Shown here: in pieces, positions 16,389 to 25,240 of the stretch
How the letters are laid out: each line of letters begins with the position of its first letter
Position numbering within the stretch: the first letter of the stretch is position 1
Origin: Euplotes aediculatus
Taxonomy: Eukaryota > Ciliophora > Spirotrichea > Euplotida > Euplotidae
Reading direction: 5' to 3'
Assembly (NCBI GenBank): GCA_030463445.1
Contig: JAQGFW010003750.1
Coordinates: 1 to 28,755 of the forward strand
DNA length: 28,755 bases
The notes under the pieces: model-generated
The model's input: only the letters and a program-made list of their open reading frames with translations
What the model was told of the DNA's origin: nothing
The model's database searches: none
Program-made: the position numbers and the translations under genes

Positions 16389-16568
16389 ATGAAGCGAAAT
16401 TTAAGTGTCTGGATATTGATGCTGGAGATTTTGGCGATCGTTGTGATCCATGCGAATAAAGACCAGGCCGAAAAAATTAAGGAGATTTTTATGAAGAGAA
16501 ACCATTCCGCATTTATTAAAACAACACCCATCCAGCCACTTGAAATTTCTCAACTGAGCAGTAAATAA
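16389..16568 (+). CDS. Small membrane-anchored or secreted protein, unknown
   Basis: A 59-residue open frame (67 if the upstream in-frame GTG at 16365 is used) that I do not recognise. It has a basic start (MKRN), then a hydrophobic stretch SVWILMLEILAIVVIHA that could be a signal anchor, then a Lys-rich segment (NKDQAEKIKEIFMKRN) and a polar tail. The case for a real gene is positional: it lies between proC and pyrG on the same strand, has a possible promoter upstream, and is followed 27 bases later by a strong terminator. There is no homology evidence. Confidence 0.5.
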   Translation: MKRNLSVWILMLEILAIVVIHANKDQAEKIKEIFMKRNHSAFIKTTPIQPLEISQLSSK

Positions 16569-16595
16569 TTAAGCAATAATCACCAAAAGGAAAAA

Positions 16596-16623
16596 ATAGG
16601 CATCCGGGTTTCCGGGTGCCTAT
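16596..16623 (+). terminator. Intrinsic terminator after the small gene
   Basis: ATAGGCATCCGG (16596-16607) pairs with CCGGGTGCCTAT (16612-16623) through 12 base pairs including one G-T wobble, with loop GTTT. A T-run (TGTGTTTTT) follows and an A-run precedes it, so it could act in both directions. Confidence 0.85.
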
Positions 16624-16636
16624 TGTGTTTTTACCC

Positions 16637-16644
16637 TATCTTTG
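16637..16644 (+). promoter_or_regulatory. Candidate -7 promoter box for pyrG
   Basis: TATCTTTG is a perfect TAnnTTTG match immediately after the terminator. It is the only good box in the 187 bases before pyrG, and would give a leader of about 160 bases. The -33 element is not clear. Confidence 0.42.
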
Positions 16645-16731
16645 CATGACCTCCCGGATGAACATATTGCAATTTTCCGCAAGGTCACATCAGCCGCGTT
16701 CACAATAACATAATATAATTGGTAGTTTAAT

Positions 16732-16770
16732 TTGCAACTGGCCTTTTCGCCATGGGCAATTATTTTTTTT
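16732..16770 (+). promoter_or_regulatory. Possible attenuator hairpin in the pyrG leader
   Basis: TTGC (16732-16735) pairs with GCAA (16756-16759), and inside it TGGC (16739-16742) pairs with GCCA (16749-16752) around loop CTTTTC, separated by a 3x3 internal loop. A run of eight T follows at 16763-16770, 40 bases before the pyrG start. The shape is that of an intrinsic terminator, but the stem is interrupted and weak. Confidence 0.35.
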
Positions 16771-16798
16771 GAACGCAGCCCATTGGAATAAAAATTGA

Positions 16799-18448
<1,650 letters not shown>

Positions 18449-18458
18449 TCCTTTTCCC

Positions 18459-18466
18459 TATCTTCG
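18459..18466 (+). promoter_or_regulatory. Possible -7 box before yidC
   Basis: TATCTTCG matches TAnnTTTG with one mismatch and lies in the short pyrG-yidC gap. No -33 element is clear, so yidC may also be read from the pyrG transcript. Confidence 0.3.
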
Positions 18467-18487
18467 CAGGTCTTAAAAATAGTTTGG

Positions 18488-20335
18488 ATGCAAAGCATGG
18501 ATCGTAATACGATAATTGGTTTTGTGCTGTTAGGAGTACTTCTTTTTGTTTATCTGTTTATCTCTTCCAAGAATAGCAGGGAATTAGAGGCACAGCGGCT
18601 TCAGCAGGCAGATTCACTGGCAAAAATTGAGGTAGCTAAACAACAGGCTGCCCAGGCCAGGATTAAGGACAGTGCCACTCAGGTAACTGCCATCCTTGAT
18701 TCGAATGCTACCGGCTGGGCCCGTCACCTGGTTGGTACAGGTACACTGCATACAGTAGAGACCGATTTACTGAAAGTGCAATTCAGCAATAAAGGCGGAC
18801 AGCCGGTTCAGGTTGAATTGAAAAAATACAGCCGCGCAGACAGCAGCCTGGTTTCTGTAATTGAAAATGGCAGTGATCAATTCAGTTATCCAGTGCTGAC
18901 ATCCCCCAACCAAAGCACAGCATCTGCTGATCTGTTTTTCCAGTTGAAAACTGCCCAGCAGGATGCCAATGGAAATCATATTATTGTTTATGAAGCAATT
19001 GGCAACAGTGGAGAATCCATTCAGCAGGAATTTATCATCCACCCGGATTCCTACCTGATTGACTTTAACCTGCGGCTGCAGGGAACCACTTCCCTGATAC
19101 CTCAGCAGAACCTGCAACTCCAGTGGAATGTGGCAGCAATGCAACAGGAAAAGGATGCACGGTATGAAAGAGAACAATCTCAACTGATTCTGGTGGAAGA
19201 TGGAGAATACGATTATTTCAATCTCTTCTCCAATGACACGGAAAGTTTCGACAAAACAGTTCAGTGGGCAAGTATCAAACAGCGTTTTTTCAACGCCACC
19301 CTGATTAACAAGGAGAAATTTGATAAAGCGAAATTCGAATGGTCCACCCCGGCAGACGATAGTTCGCGTATGATCGTAGCCGTTAAAGCGAGTTTTGAAA
19401 AGAAGTTGCCGGCTGGTACACAGGCGACAGTTCCGATGCAGTTTTATTTTGGTCCGAATGACTATAAACTGCTTCGTTCCATCGGAGTTGAGGACATGGA
19501 TAAAATCGTGAACCTGGGCCAGGGGCCATATGCCTTTGTACGTCCCATTAACCAGTACATAGTAATGCCGGTGTTTGACTTCATCAAGAAGTTTTTCAAT
19601 TCCTACGGACTGGTAATTGCCCTACTCACCATCTTTATTCGTCTGATCACTTCTCCGCTGGTCTATTCCAGTTACCTGAGCGGTGCCAAGATGAAAGCCC
19701 TGCGTCCTGAAATTGATGCGCTGAAAGCAAAATACGGAGACGATCAGCAAACCTTTGGCATGGAGCAGATGAAACTGTTCCGTGAAGCCGGAGTGAATCC
19801 GCTGGGTGGTTGTATTCCTGCATTGCTGCAGATCCCGATTTTCTTTGCGCTCTATAGTTTCTTTAACTCCTTTCTCGCATTGAGAGGTGAGTCCTTTTTG
19901 TGGGCTACTGATTTATCGATGTATGATGTGATTGCGAAAATTCCTTTTACTATTCCCTGGTATGGAGATCATGTGAGCCTGTTTACACTGACTGCGGTAA
20001 TCACCAGTTTCGCAATTTCGATTTATAACATGAACATGACACCGGATCAGAATAATCCGATGTTAAAATACATGCCGTATATTTTCCCGGTGCTGCTGTT
20101 GTTCTTCTTTAACAGACTGCCTTCGGCATTAACCTGGTATTATACGGTCTCCAACCTGATTACACTGGCGCTTCAGTGGGTAATTCAGAATTATATCATT
20201 GATCACGATAAAATCGTGGCTCAATTGGCTGCCAACCGCGCCAAGCCTAAGACAAAATCAAAATGGCAGGACCGCCTGGAGCAAATGCAGGAAACGCAGA
20301 AGAAGGTGCAGCAAATGCAGAAAAAAGGCAAATAG
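18488..20335 (+). CDS. yidC: Membrane protein insertase YidC
   Basis: Inserts and folds inner-membrane proteins, alone or with SecYEG. The 615-residue protein has the Gram-negative layout: an N-terminal membrane segment (TIIGFVLLGVLLFVYLFI, residues ~8-25), a large periplasmic P1 domain to about residue 350, then the conserved five-helix core with SSYLSGAKMKALRPEIDALK, EAGVNPLGGCIPALLQIPIF and MKYMPYIF-type sequence, and a basic Gln/Lys-rich tail for ribosome contact. ATG 18497 (MDRNTIIG) is a better start than 18488 because most Bacteroidetes YidC proteins begin with MDRN/MDKN; the difference is three residues. Confidence 0.97.
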   Translation: MQSMDRNTIIGFVLLGVLLFVYLFISSKNSRELEAQRLQQADSLAKIEVAKQQAAQARIKDSATQVTAILDSNATGWARHLVGTGTLHTVETDLLKVQFSNKGGQPVQVELKKYSRADSSLVSVIENGSDQFSYPVLTSPNQSTASADLFFQLKTAQQDANGNHIIVYEAIGNSGESIQQEFIIHPDSYLIDFNLRLQGTTSLIPQQNLQLQWNVAAMQQEKDARYEREQSQLILVEDGEYDYFNLFSNDTESFDKTVQWASIKQRFFNATLINKEKFDKAKFEWSTPADDSSRMIVAVKASFEKKLPAGTQATVPMQFYFGPNDYKLLRSIGVEDMDKIVNLGQGPYAFVRPINQYIVMPVFDFIKKFFNSYGLVIALLTIFIRLITSPLVYSSYLSGAKMKALRPEIDALKAKYGDDQQTFGMEQMKLFREAGVNPLGGCIPALLQIPIFFALYSFFNSFLALRGESFLWATDLSMYDVIAKIPFTIPWYGDHVSLFTLTAVITSFAISIYNMNMTPDQNNPMLKYMPYIFPVLLLFFFNRLPSALTWYYTVSNLITLALQWVIQNYIIDHDKIVAQLAANRAKPKTKSKWQDRLEQMQETQKKVQQMQKKGK

Positions 20336-20381
20336 CCAACTAAAAATGGTTATTTTCCGTCTGCTTATCAGCATGATCAAT

Positions 20382-21038
20382 ATGAAAACAACCCTTTTGT
20401 CCCTGTTGGCCCTTTTTCTGGTTACCGGTATTGTGGCCCAGAAAAGAGTGTCCGATCTGACTATCGTATACGATGCAGTAATTACAACAGGTGCCGCAGA
20501 ACCTAAGTTGGCTGATGCATTTGACGGCGCCACTACCACCGTGTATCTGAAAGGTGGCCTGAGCCGTTCGGAAATGCAAAGCGCCCTGGCAAGTTTTACT
20601 ACGATTCATGATGCCCGCTCCGGTTCTGCTGTTGTTTTACAGGAAGTAGGCGGACAAAAAGTATTGATACGGATGACTGCAGCCGACTGGAAAGATAAAA
20701 ACCGACGGTATGAAGGCATTGAGTTCACTACTACCGGCGAAACCAAGCAACTGGCAGGATACACCTGTAAAAAGGCGGTGGCAGCGCTGAAAGATGGTTC
20801 CACTTTCACCGTGTACTATACGGAAGAATTGGTGCCGGAAAATAATCATTATAATTCCCAGTTTACCAATCTACGTGGACTCCCGTTGGAATACGAATTG
20901 CAGCAGGGTAAATTAACCATCAAATACGTGGTATCTCAGGTATCGCTGAATCCGGTTGCTGTTTCCAAATTTGATATTCCAAAAGCAGGGTACAGGGAGA
21001 TGAGTTATGAGGAAAGTAAGAAGGGGAGGAGGAATTAA
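20382..21038 (+). CDS. GLPGLI/DUF4412-like periplasmic protein
   Basis: A secreted protein of unknown function from a Bacteroidetes-specific group. I place the start at ATG 20382, where a clear signal peptide begins (MKTTLLSLLALFLVTGIVAQ); the frame stays open upstream into the yidC end, with further ATGs at 20346 and 20373. The mature part is beta-rich. The segment QLAGYTCKKAVAAL followed by VYYTEELV and NLRGLPLEYEL resembles the 'IAGYkCkKA...vWYt..ip...GLPGLIL' pattern of GLPGLI proteins, though the GLPGLI signature itself is imperfect. The end is Lys/Arg-rich. The 46-base gap from yidC suggests co-transcription. Confidence 0.75.
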   Translation: MKTTLLSLLALFLVTGIVAQKRVSDLTIVYDAVITTGAAEPKLADAFDGATTTVYLKGGLSRSEMQSALASFTTIHDARSGSAVVLQEVGGQKVLIRMTAADWKDKNRRYEGIEFTTTGETKQLAGYTCKKAVAALKDGSTFTVYYTEELVPENNHYNSQFTNLRGLPLEYELQQGKLTIKYVVSQVSLNPVAVSKFDIPKAGYREMSYEESKKGRRN

Positions 21039-21040
21039 GG

Positions 21041-21096
21041 AGGTGAAAGGTGAAAGGTGAGAGGTGAAAAGTGAAACGTGAGATGTGAGATGTGAA
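21041..21096. repeat. Heptamer microsatellite (aNGTGAR x 8)
   Basis: Eight consecutive 7-base units fit aNGTGAR exactly in register: AGGTGAA twice, AGGTGAG, AGGTGAA, AAGTGAA, ACGTGAG, ATGTGAG, ATGTGAA. The array begins three bases after the stop of the GLPGLI-like gene and is purine-rich on the plus strand. The first copies are the most alike and the later ones have drifted. Confidence 0.9.
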
Positions 21097-21233
21097 AAGG
21101 GGAGGCGATAGAAAAGACGACGGGCTGGAATGCAGCTATCGATTCATGGCATCAGGAGAAACAGGGGATAAAGAAAATCAATCCTTGGATTAGGAGAAAC
21201 AGAATGCAAGGAGAGACAGAGAACCTTTAGAAA

Positions 21234-21265
21234 CAGGGAATAGTGTTATCAGGGAATAGTGTTAT
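21234..21265. repeat. Perfect 16-base tandem duplication
   Basis: CAGGGAATAGTGTTAT at 21234-21249 is repeated without change at 21250-21265, just past the 3' end of the minus-strand secreted-protein gene. An 11-base direct repeat AGGAGAAACAG also occurs at 21154-21164 and 21192-21202. The whole 239-base spacer (21039-21277) is repeat-rich and shows no gene or clear terminator. Confidence 0.9.
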
Positions 21266-21277
21266 CTACGAGTGCGA

Positions 21278-21664
21278 TTACTTGTGAATGCGAACTTTCA
21301 AATTCAGCATTTGAGTGCTGGAATTACAGTTGCCTGCTTTGGCTACATTGATCCTGCTGTTGTAAGGCATGATATAAGTAGTATTTCCTTTTTGGTACGT
21401 TACCAGGGTGTTGATAGAAAGTTTACCATTCGCAGATTTTGAACTGGTAAATCCTAAACTGCCTTTGTAACTGGGACCTGCTTTTAATGTAAAACCAGCG
21501 GTAGTCCGGATAGGAACAAATTCTTCTGTTGCTTTAGCCGCTTTTTTAGCCTTTTTTTCACCACCCATACTGGCACCAGCCAAACCGGTAATGCTCAGGA
21601 AAAGAGCAGCCACCAACAATTTAAGGCGGTGTTTAGAGATTCTTGTATGGAGGTTTAACAACAT
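21278..21664 (-). CDS. Small secreted basic protein, unknown
   Basis: A 128-residue protein I do not recognise. Residues ~12-31 form a signal peptide (LKLLVAALFLSITGLAGA) with a plausible cut after AGA. Next comes a Lys/Ala-rich linker (GGEKKAKKAAKATEE), then a beta-rich, Gly/Ser/Thr-rich domain (TTAGFTLKAGPSYKGSLGF, NTTYIMPYNSRINV). A single Cys lies in the mature part (GNCNSSTQ). A perfect TAnnTTTG box sits just upstream, so the leader would be very short. It lies alone on the minus strand between two plus-strand genes. Confidence 0.68.
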   Translation of the reverse strand: MLLNLHTRISKHRLKLLVAALFLSITGLAGASMGGEKKAKKAAKATEEFVPIRTTAGFTLKAGPSYKGSLGFTSSKSANGKLSINTLVTYQKGNTTYIMPYNSRINVAKAGNCNSSTQMLNLKVRIHK

Positions 21665-21671
21665 ATTTGTA

Positions 21672-21679
21672 CAAAAATA
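21672..21679 (-). promoter_or_regulatory. -7 promoter box for the small secreted protein
   Basis: On the minus strand, 21679-21672 reads TATTTTTG, a perfect TAnnTTTG match, ending 8 bases before the ATG at 21664. No clear -33 element. Confidence 0.42.
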
Positions 21680-21811
21680 AACAAAAGATTTGGATAATTC
21701 CTAACCGTTGATCACAAATTTTAATATATATGTAACGCATGTTTATAAAATTTGTTACATAAAACTTGGATTTTTTTTTGGTTTACGTTAAATTGGATTA
21801 ACCCAGCATTC

Positions 21812-23233
21812 ATGAAAGAATACCCCTTTCGACAGGATAAAGAGGACATGGAGGAATTATTGAGGTTGTACAACGACAGGAAATCCGGCCGTTCGAGCAG
21901 CTTTCTCGATGAGGAATCCTTCGAAAAAATCATTAATTACTTTGATGATAAGGAAGATCTGATGCAGGCACAGGAGGCCTGTGATCTTGGGGTTGAACAG
22001 TTTCCCTACTCAGCGGCCCTGCTTTTCAGAAAGGCCGATATCCTCATAGCAACCCGTAAATACCGGGATGCACTGGATGTACTTGACCTGGCAGAATTAC
22101 TCGACAGCCGGAATATTGAATTGTATATTTTACGGACAGATGCCTACCTGGCGCTGGACGAACAGGAAAAAGCCATCCATCTGCTGGAAGCCGCCCTGAA
22201 TGAATTTGAAGGCGAAGAGAGAATTGAATTACTGTTTGAACTGGCAGATGTATATGATGATTACGAGGAGTTCGAAAAGATATTTGACTGCCTAAAACTT
22301 ATCCTTGAGCAGGAGCCGACCAACGAAGAAGCGCTTTATAAGATCTGCTTCTGGACTGACTTTACCGGCCGGAATGAGGAAAGCATCAAATTGCACCAGT
22401 GGATTCTGGAAGATTATCCCTACAATGAACTGGCCTGGTTTAACCTGGCTGCCGCCTATCAGGGACTGAAATTGTATGAAAAGGCGATTGATGCCTATCA
22501 GTATGCAATTACAATTGATGAGAAATTCGATTATGCCTACCGGAATATGGGGGATGCCTATATACGGCTCCGGAAATTCAGGGACGCCATCGAAGTACTG
22601 GAAAAAGTGCTGGAACTTTCCCGCCCGGAAGATGTGATTTTTGAAGCCATCGGCCATTGTTATGACAAACTCAAAAATTATGCGCAGGCAAGAATTTACT
22701 ACCGTAAAGCCGTTCATCTGAATCCGGATGACAGTAAGTTATATTATAAAATTGCCTGTACGTATATCAATGAGGAACAATGGAACCAGGCTGTGAAGCA
22801 ACTGGAAACAGCCATGCAGATCCATAAGTCTGTTCCGGAATTCAACCTGGCCATGGGAGAATGCAAAGTACAGTTAGGAGAAGTGAAAGATGCCATATTT
22901 TATTTTTCCAACGTTGTTCGGGCCAGGCCCAAAAGTGTTCAGGGCTGGGAAGCGCTGGTTCGGTGCCTTTACCTGAACAGGTTTCATGAAGAAGCGCTGG
23001 AACAGGTAATGGCTGCGCTGGAACATACCGAAGGGAAACCGGTTTTTATCTATTATAAAAGTGCCATACTTTTTGCCCTCGGTAAATCCAGGGAAGGCCT
23101 GCTTTACCTCGAAAGGGGCTTGCAGAAAGCCCCCCGTCAGTTAAAAGAATTTGTTGCCCTCAACCCCACCATCCTTCAAAATCAACTGGTGGTGGACCTA
23201 ATTGCGCGTCATAGAAAAACCGGAAAAGCATAA
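21812..23233 (+). CDS. TPR-repeat protein
   Basis: A 473-residue cytoplasmic protein made almost wholly of tetratricopeptide-like helical hairpins, a fold that binds other proteins. Repeats are recognisable throughout, for example AWFNLAAAYQGLKLYEKAID, AYRNMGDAYIRLRKFRDAIE, IFEAIGHCYDKLKNYAQAR and LYYKIACTYINEEQWNQAVK. No signal peptide or enzyme domain is seen. I use ATG 21812 (MKEYPFRQDKEDMEELL); a TTG at 21752 is in frame but would add 20 unlike, hydrophobic residues. The protein is acidic in its first half. Similar TPR proteins are widespread in Bacteroidetes; the partner is unknown. Confidence 0.88.
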   Translation: MKEYPFRQDKEDMEELLRLYNDRKSGRSSSFLDEESFEKIINYFDDKEDLMQAQEACDLGVEQFPYSAALLFRKADILIATRKYRDALDVLDLAELLDSRNIELYILRTDAYLALDEQEKAIHLLEAALNEFEGEERIELLFELADVYDDYEEFEKIFDCLKLILEQEPTNEEALYKICFWTDFTGRNEESIKLHQWILEDYPYNELAWFNLAAAYQGLKLYEKAIDAYQYAITIDEKFDYAYRNMGDAYIRLRKFRDAIEVLEKVLELSRPEDVIFEAIGHCYDKLKNYAQARIYYRKAVHLNPDDSKLYYKIACTYINEEQWNQAVKQLETAMQIHKSVPEFNLAMGECKVQLGEVKDAIFYFSNVVRARPKSVQGWEALVRCLYLNRFHEEALEQVMAALEHTEGKPVFIYYKSAILFALGKSREGLLYLERGLQKAPRQLKEFVALNPTILQNQLVVDLIARHRKTGKA

Positions 23234-23249
23234 TGTGGCTGCGGTTTCC

Positions 23250-23257
23250 TATTTTTG
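23250..23257 (+). promoter_or_regulatory. -7 promoter box for comA-aroE
   Basis: TATTTTTG is a perfect TAnnTTTG match 28 bases before the comA ATG at 23286. The -33 element is not clear. Confidence 0.45.
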
Positions 23258-23285
23258 CGCGGTTTCTATCCAAAAAAAAGTGTAA

Positions 23286-24056
23286 ATGAATTTTAACTTA
23301 TCGCAAATTCCGGAGCGGGTTGCCAAACCCCGTAAGAGCGGAATTACCATGGTAATGGATAAGGGTCTGAGTATCGAAGAAGCAAAAAACTTTCTCAGTG
23401 TAGCACATCCGCATGTAGACATCGTGAAGTTTGGATTCGGAACATCTTTTGTAACTCCCAATCTGAGAGAAAAGATAGCCGTATATAAATCCTTTGGTAT
23501 ACCTGTTTATTTTGGCGGTACCTTGTTTGAAGCCTTTCTGATCCGTAATCAGTTTGAAGATTTTATTTCCGTGTGTAAAGATTTCGCCGTGGATTATATG
23601 GAAGTCAGTGATGGTTCCATCACCATTCCCCATGCGGAAAAATGCGGTTATATTGAAAAGCTGACCAAACATGGAACCGTTCTGAGTGAAGTGGGAAGTA
23701 AGGATGCCGCTCATATCATCCCTCCTTATAAATGGATTGAACTGATGCGGGCTGAACTGGAAGCTGGATCCACCTATGTTATTGCGGAAGCAAGAGAGGC
23801 TGGTAATGTGGGTATCTATCGCGGCAGTGGTGAAGTACGGGAAGGTCTGGTACAGGAAATCCTGACCCAGATTCCTGAAGAAAAAATCATTTGGGAAGCT
23901 CCGCAGAAAGCCCAGCAATTGTATTTTATTGAACTGATCGGCTGTAATGTAAACCTCGGAAATATTGCGCCGTCAGAAATGATTTCACTGGAAGCCATGC
24001 GCGTTGGACTCAGAGGTGATACTTTCCATCTGTTCCTGAATAAAGAAATGGCCTGA
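23286..24056 (+). CDS. comA: Phosphosulfolactate synthase (ComA family)
   Basis: The family adds sulfite to phosphoenolpyruvate to give phosphosulfolactate, the first step of coenzyme M synthesis in methanogens; homologues also occur in bacteria, where the product may be sulfolactate. The 256-residue protein has the TIM-barrel signatures of the family: KPRKSGITMVMDKGLSIEEA, VDIVKFGFGTSFV, IPVYFGGTLFEAFL, YMEVSDGSITIP, and YVIAEAREAGNVGIY. The stop overlaps the aroE start by one base (TGATG), so the two are translationally coupled. The rest of the coenzyme M pathway is not in this window. Some Bacteroidetes make sulfonolipids, but a link to this gene is only a guess. Confidence 0.9.
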   Translation: MNFNLSQIPERVAKPRKSGITMVMDKGLSIEEAKNFLSVAHPHVDIVKFGFGTSFVTPNLREKIAVYKSFGIPVYFGGTLFEAFLIRNQFEDFISVCKDFAVDYMEVSDGSITIPHAEKCGYIEKLTKHGTVLSEVGSKDAAHIIPPYKWIELMRAELEAGSTYVIAEAREAGNVGIYRGSGEVREGLVQEILTQIPEEKIIWEAPQKAQQLYFIELIGCNVNLGNIAPSEMISLEAMRVGLRGDTFHLFLNKEMA

Positions 24057-24793
24057 TGCGCAATTTTGGTTTAATTGGCTACCCATTAAGCCATTCTTTT
24101 TCCAAAGCCTACTTTACACAGAAGTTCGGGTTGGAAAATATTACTGGAGTATATGAAAACTACCCGATCCCTTCGATCGAAGCGTTCCCGGAATTACTCC
24201 GGCAACATCCTTCTCTCGAAGGGATTAATGTTACCATCCCTTACAAAGAAGCTGTATTGCCCTTCCTCGACAGTGTGTCGGAGGTGGTGAAAAAAACCGG
24301 CGCCTGCAATTGCATCCGGATCCGGAACGGAAAACTGGAAGGATTCAATACGGATGTTCTGGGCTTTGAAAAATCATTGTTGAAATCACTGAAACCCAGT
24401 CACAACAAGGCTTTGGTGCTGGGCACAGGTGGTGCATCCAAAGCAGTACAGTTTGTGCTGGATAAACTTGGTATATCCTTTACCGTTATAAGCAGAAAAG
24501 CAGACCCCGCAGCAGGTATAATCAGTTACGATCAACTGGATCCGGAACTGCAGCAATCTTCCTTCTTATGGATTAATACCACACCGCTGGGCATGTATCC
24601 GGATGTTGATAACTATCCGCCCCTGGACTATTCCCAACTGGGTCCTGATCACTACCTGTATGACCTTGTTTACAATCCGGCAGAAACTCTGTTTCTGAAA
24701 AATGGAAAGCAACGGGGAGCTATAACCGAAAATGGGCATGATATGCTGCTGATACAGGCAGAGGAAGGATGGAAAATTTGGAATGCCGGATAG
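24056..24793 (+). CDS. aroE: Shikimate dehydrogenase
   Basis: Reduces 3-dehydroshikimate to shikimate with NADPH in aromatic amino-acid synthesis. The 245-residue protein is slightly short for the family but complete. It has GLIGYPLSHSFSKAYF (shikimate-binding Ser pair), NVTIPYKEAVLPFL with catalytic Lys64, FNTDVLGF with Asp100, and the NADPH-binding VLGTGGASKAVQFVL. YDLVYNPAETLFL and ENGHDMLLIQAEEGW close the domain. The ATG overlaps the comA stop. It ends 4 bases before the convergent thioesterase gene, with no terminator between. Confidence 0.95.
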   Translation: MRNFGLIGYPLSHSFSKAYFTQKFGLENITGVYENYPIPSIEAFPELLRQHPSLEGINVTIPYKEAVLPFLDSVSEVVKKTGACNCIRIRNGKLEGFNTDVLGFEKSLLKSLKPSHNKALVLGTGGASKAVQFVLDKLGISFTVISRKADPAAGIISYDQLDPELQQSSFLWINTTPLGMYPDVDNYPPLDYSQLGPDHYLYDLVYNPAETLFLKNGKQRGAITENGHDMLLIQAEEGWKIWNAG

Positions 24794-24797
24794 TTTA

Positions 24798-25229
24798 CTA
24801 CTGCTCTAATTTCTCTTTTGCTTCAGCAGTTATTCCAGTAACTTTTTTATTGGTGTAATCGTAGCAGACCATTCCTGTTTTTGCATTGGCAATGACCCTG
24901 CTTTCACCGGAAACAGTTTTCAGGAGCTGGTAATACAGGCTGAATCCAACCCTGGTGAACTCTGTTGCCTGTACCCTGGCTTCCACCTCTTCCCCATAGA
25001 AGAGCTCCAGTTTGAATTCAATCGTAACATCACTCATGATCAGGCCGGCACCTCCGAAATTCAGTTCTGAATAACCTGCTTTTCGCAGGAACTGCATTCT
25101 TGCCTCATGAATAATACTGAGCAGAGTGTCATTTCCAACATGACCTCCATAATTGATATCTGTGATGCGAACGGGAATCCGGGTTGCAAAGGAAAATCCG
25201 GATGGCATTATGAGTTTGTTGCGGGACAT
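24798..25229 (-). CDS. Acyl-CoA thioesterase-like protein (4HBT hotdog fold)
   Basis: A 143-residue single-domain hotdog protein of the 4-hydroxybenzoyl-CoA thioesterase/YbgC-FadM type, which cleaves acyl-CoA thioesters. The marks are FATRIPVRITDINYGGHVGN (the 'D.N..GH..N' active-site helix start), LLSIIHEARMQFLRKAGY, a TIEFKLELFYGEEVEARVQA strand pair and FSLYYQLLK. The acyl substrate is unknown. It is the last gene of a compact minus-strand run, 11 bases after the anti-sigma-like gene. Confidence 0.85.
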   Translation of the reverse strand: MSRNKLIMPSGFSFATRIPVRITDINYGGHVGNDTLLSIIHEARMQFLRKAGYSELNFGGAGLIMSDVTIEFKLELFYGEEVEARVQATEFTRVGFSLYYQLLKTVSGESRVIANAKTGMVCYDYTNKKVTGITAEAKEKLEQ

Positions 25230-25240
25230 CTACCTGAAAT

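Noticed and set aside
16646-16708. 20-codon ORF (ATG to TAA) as a pyrG leader peptide
   Set aside because: The expected transcription start from the only promoter box falls at or after its ATG, and its codons show no telling pattern.
21106-21141. CGATAG...CTATCG inverted repeat after the GLPGLI-like gene
   Set aside because: A six-base stem with a 24-base loop and no T-run; likely chance.
23298-23918. 206-codon open frame on the minus strand
   Set aside because: It is antisense to comA, which has clear family motifs.
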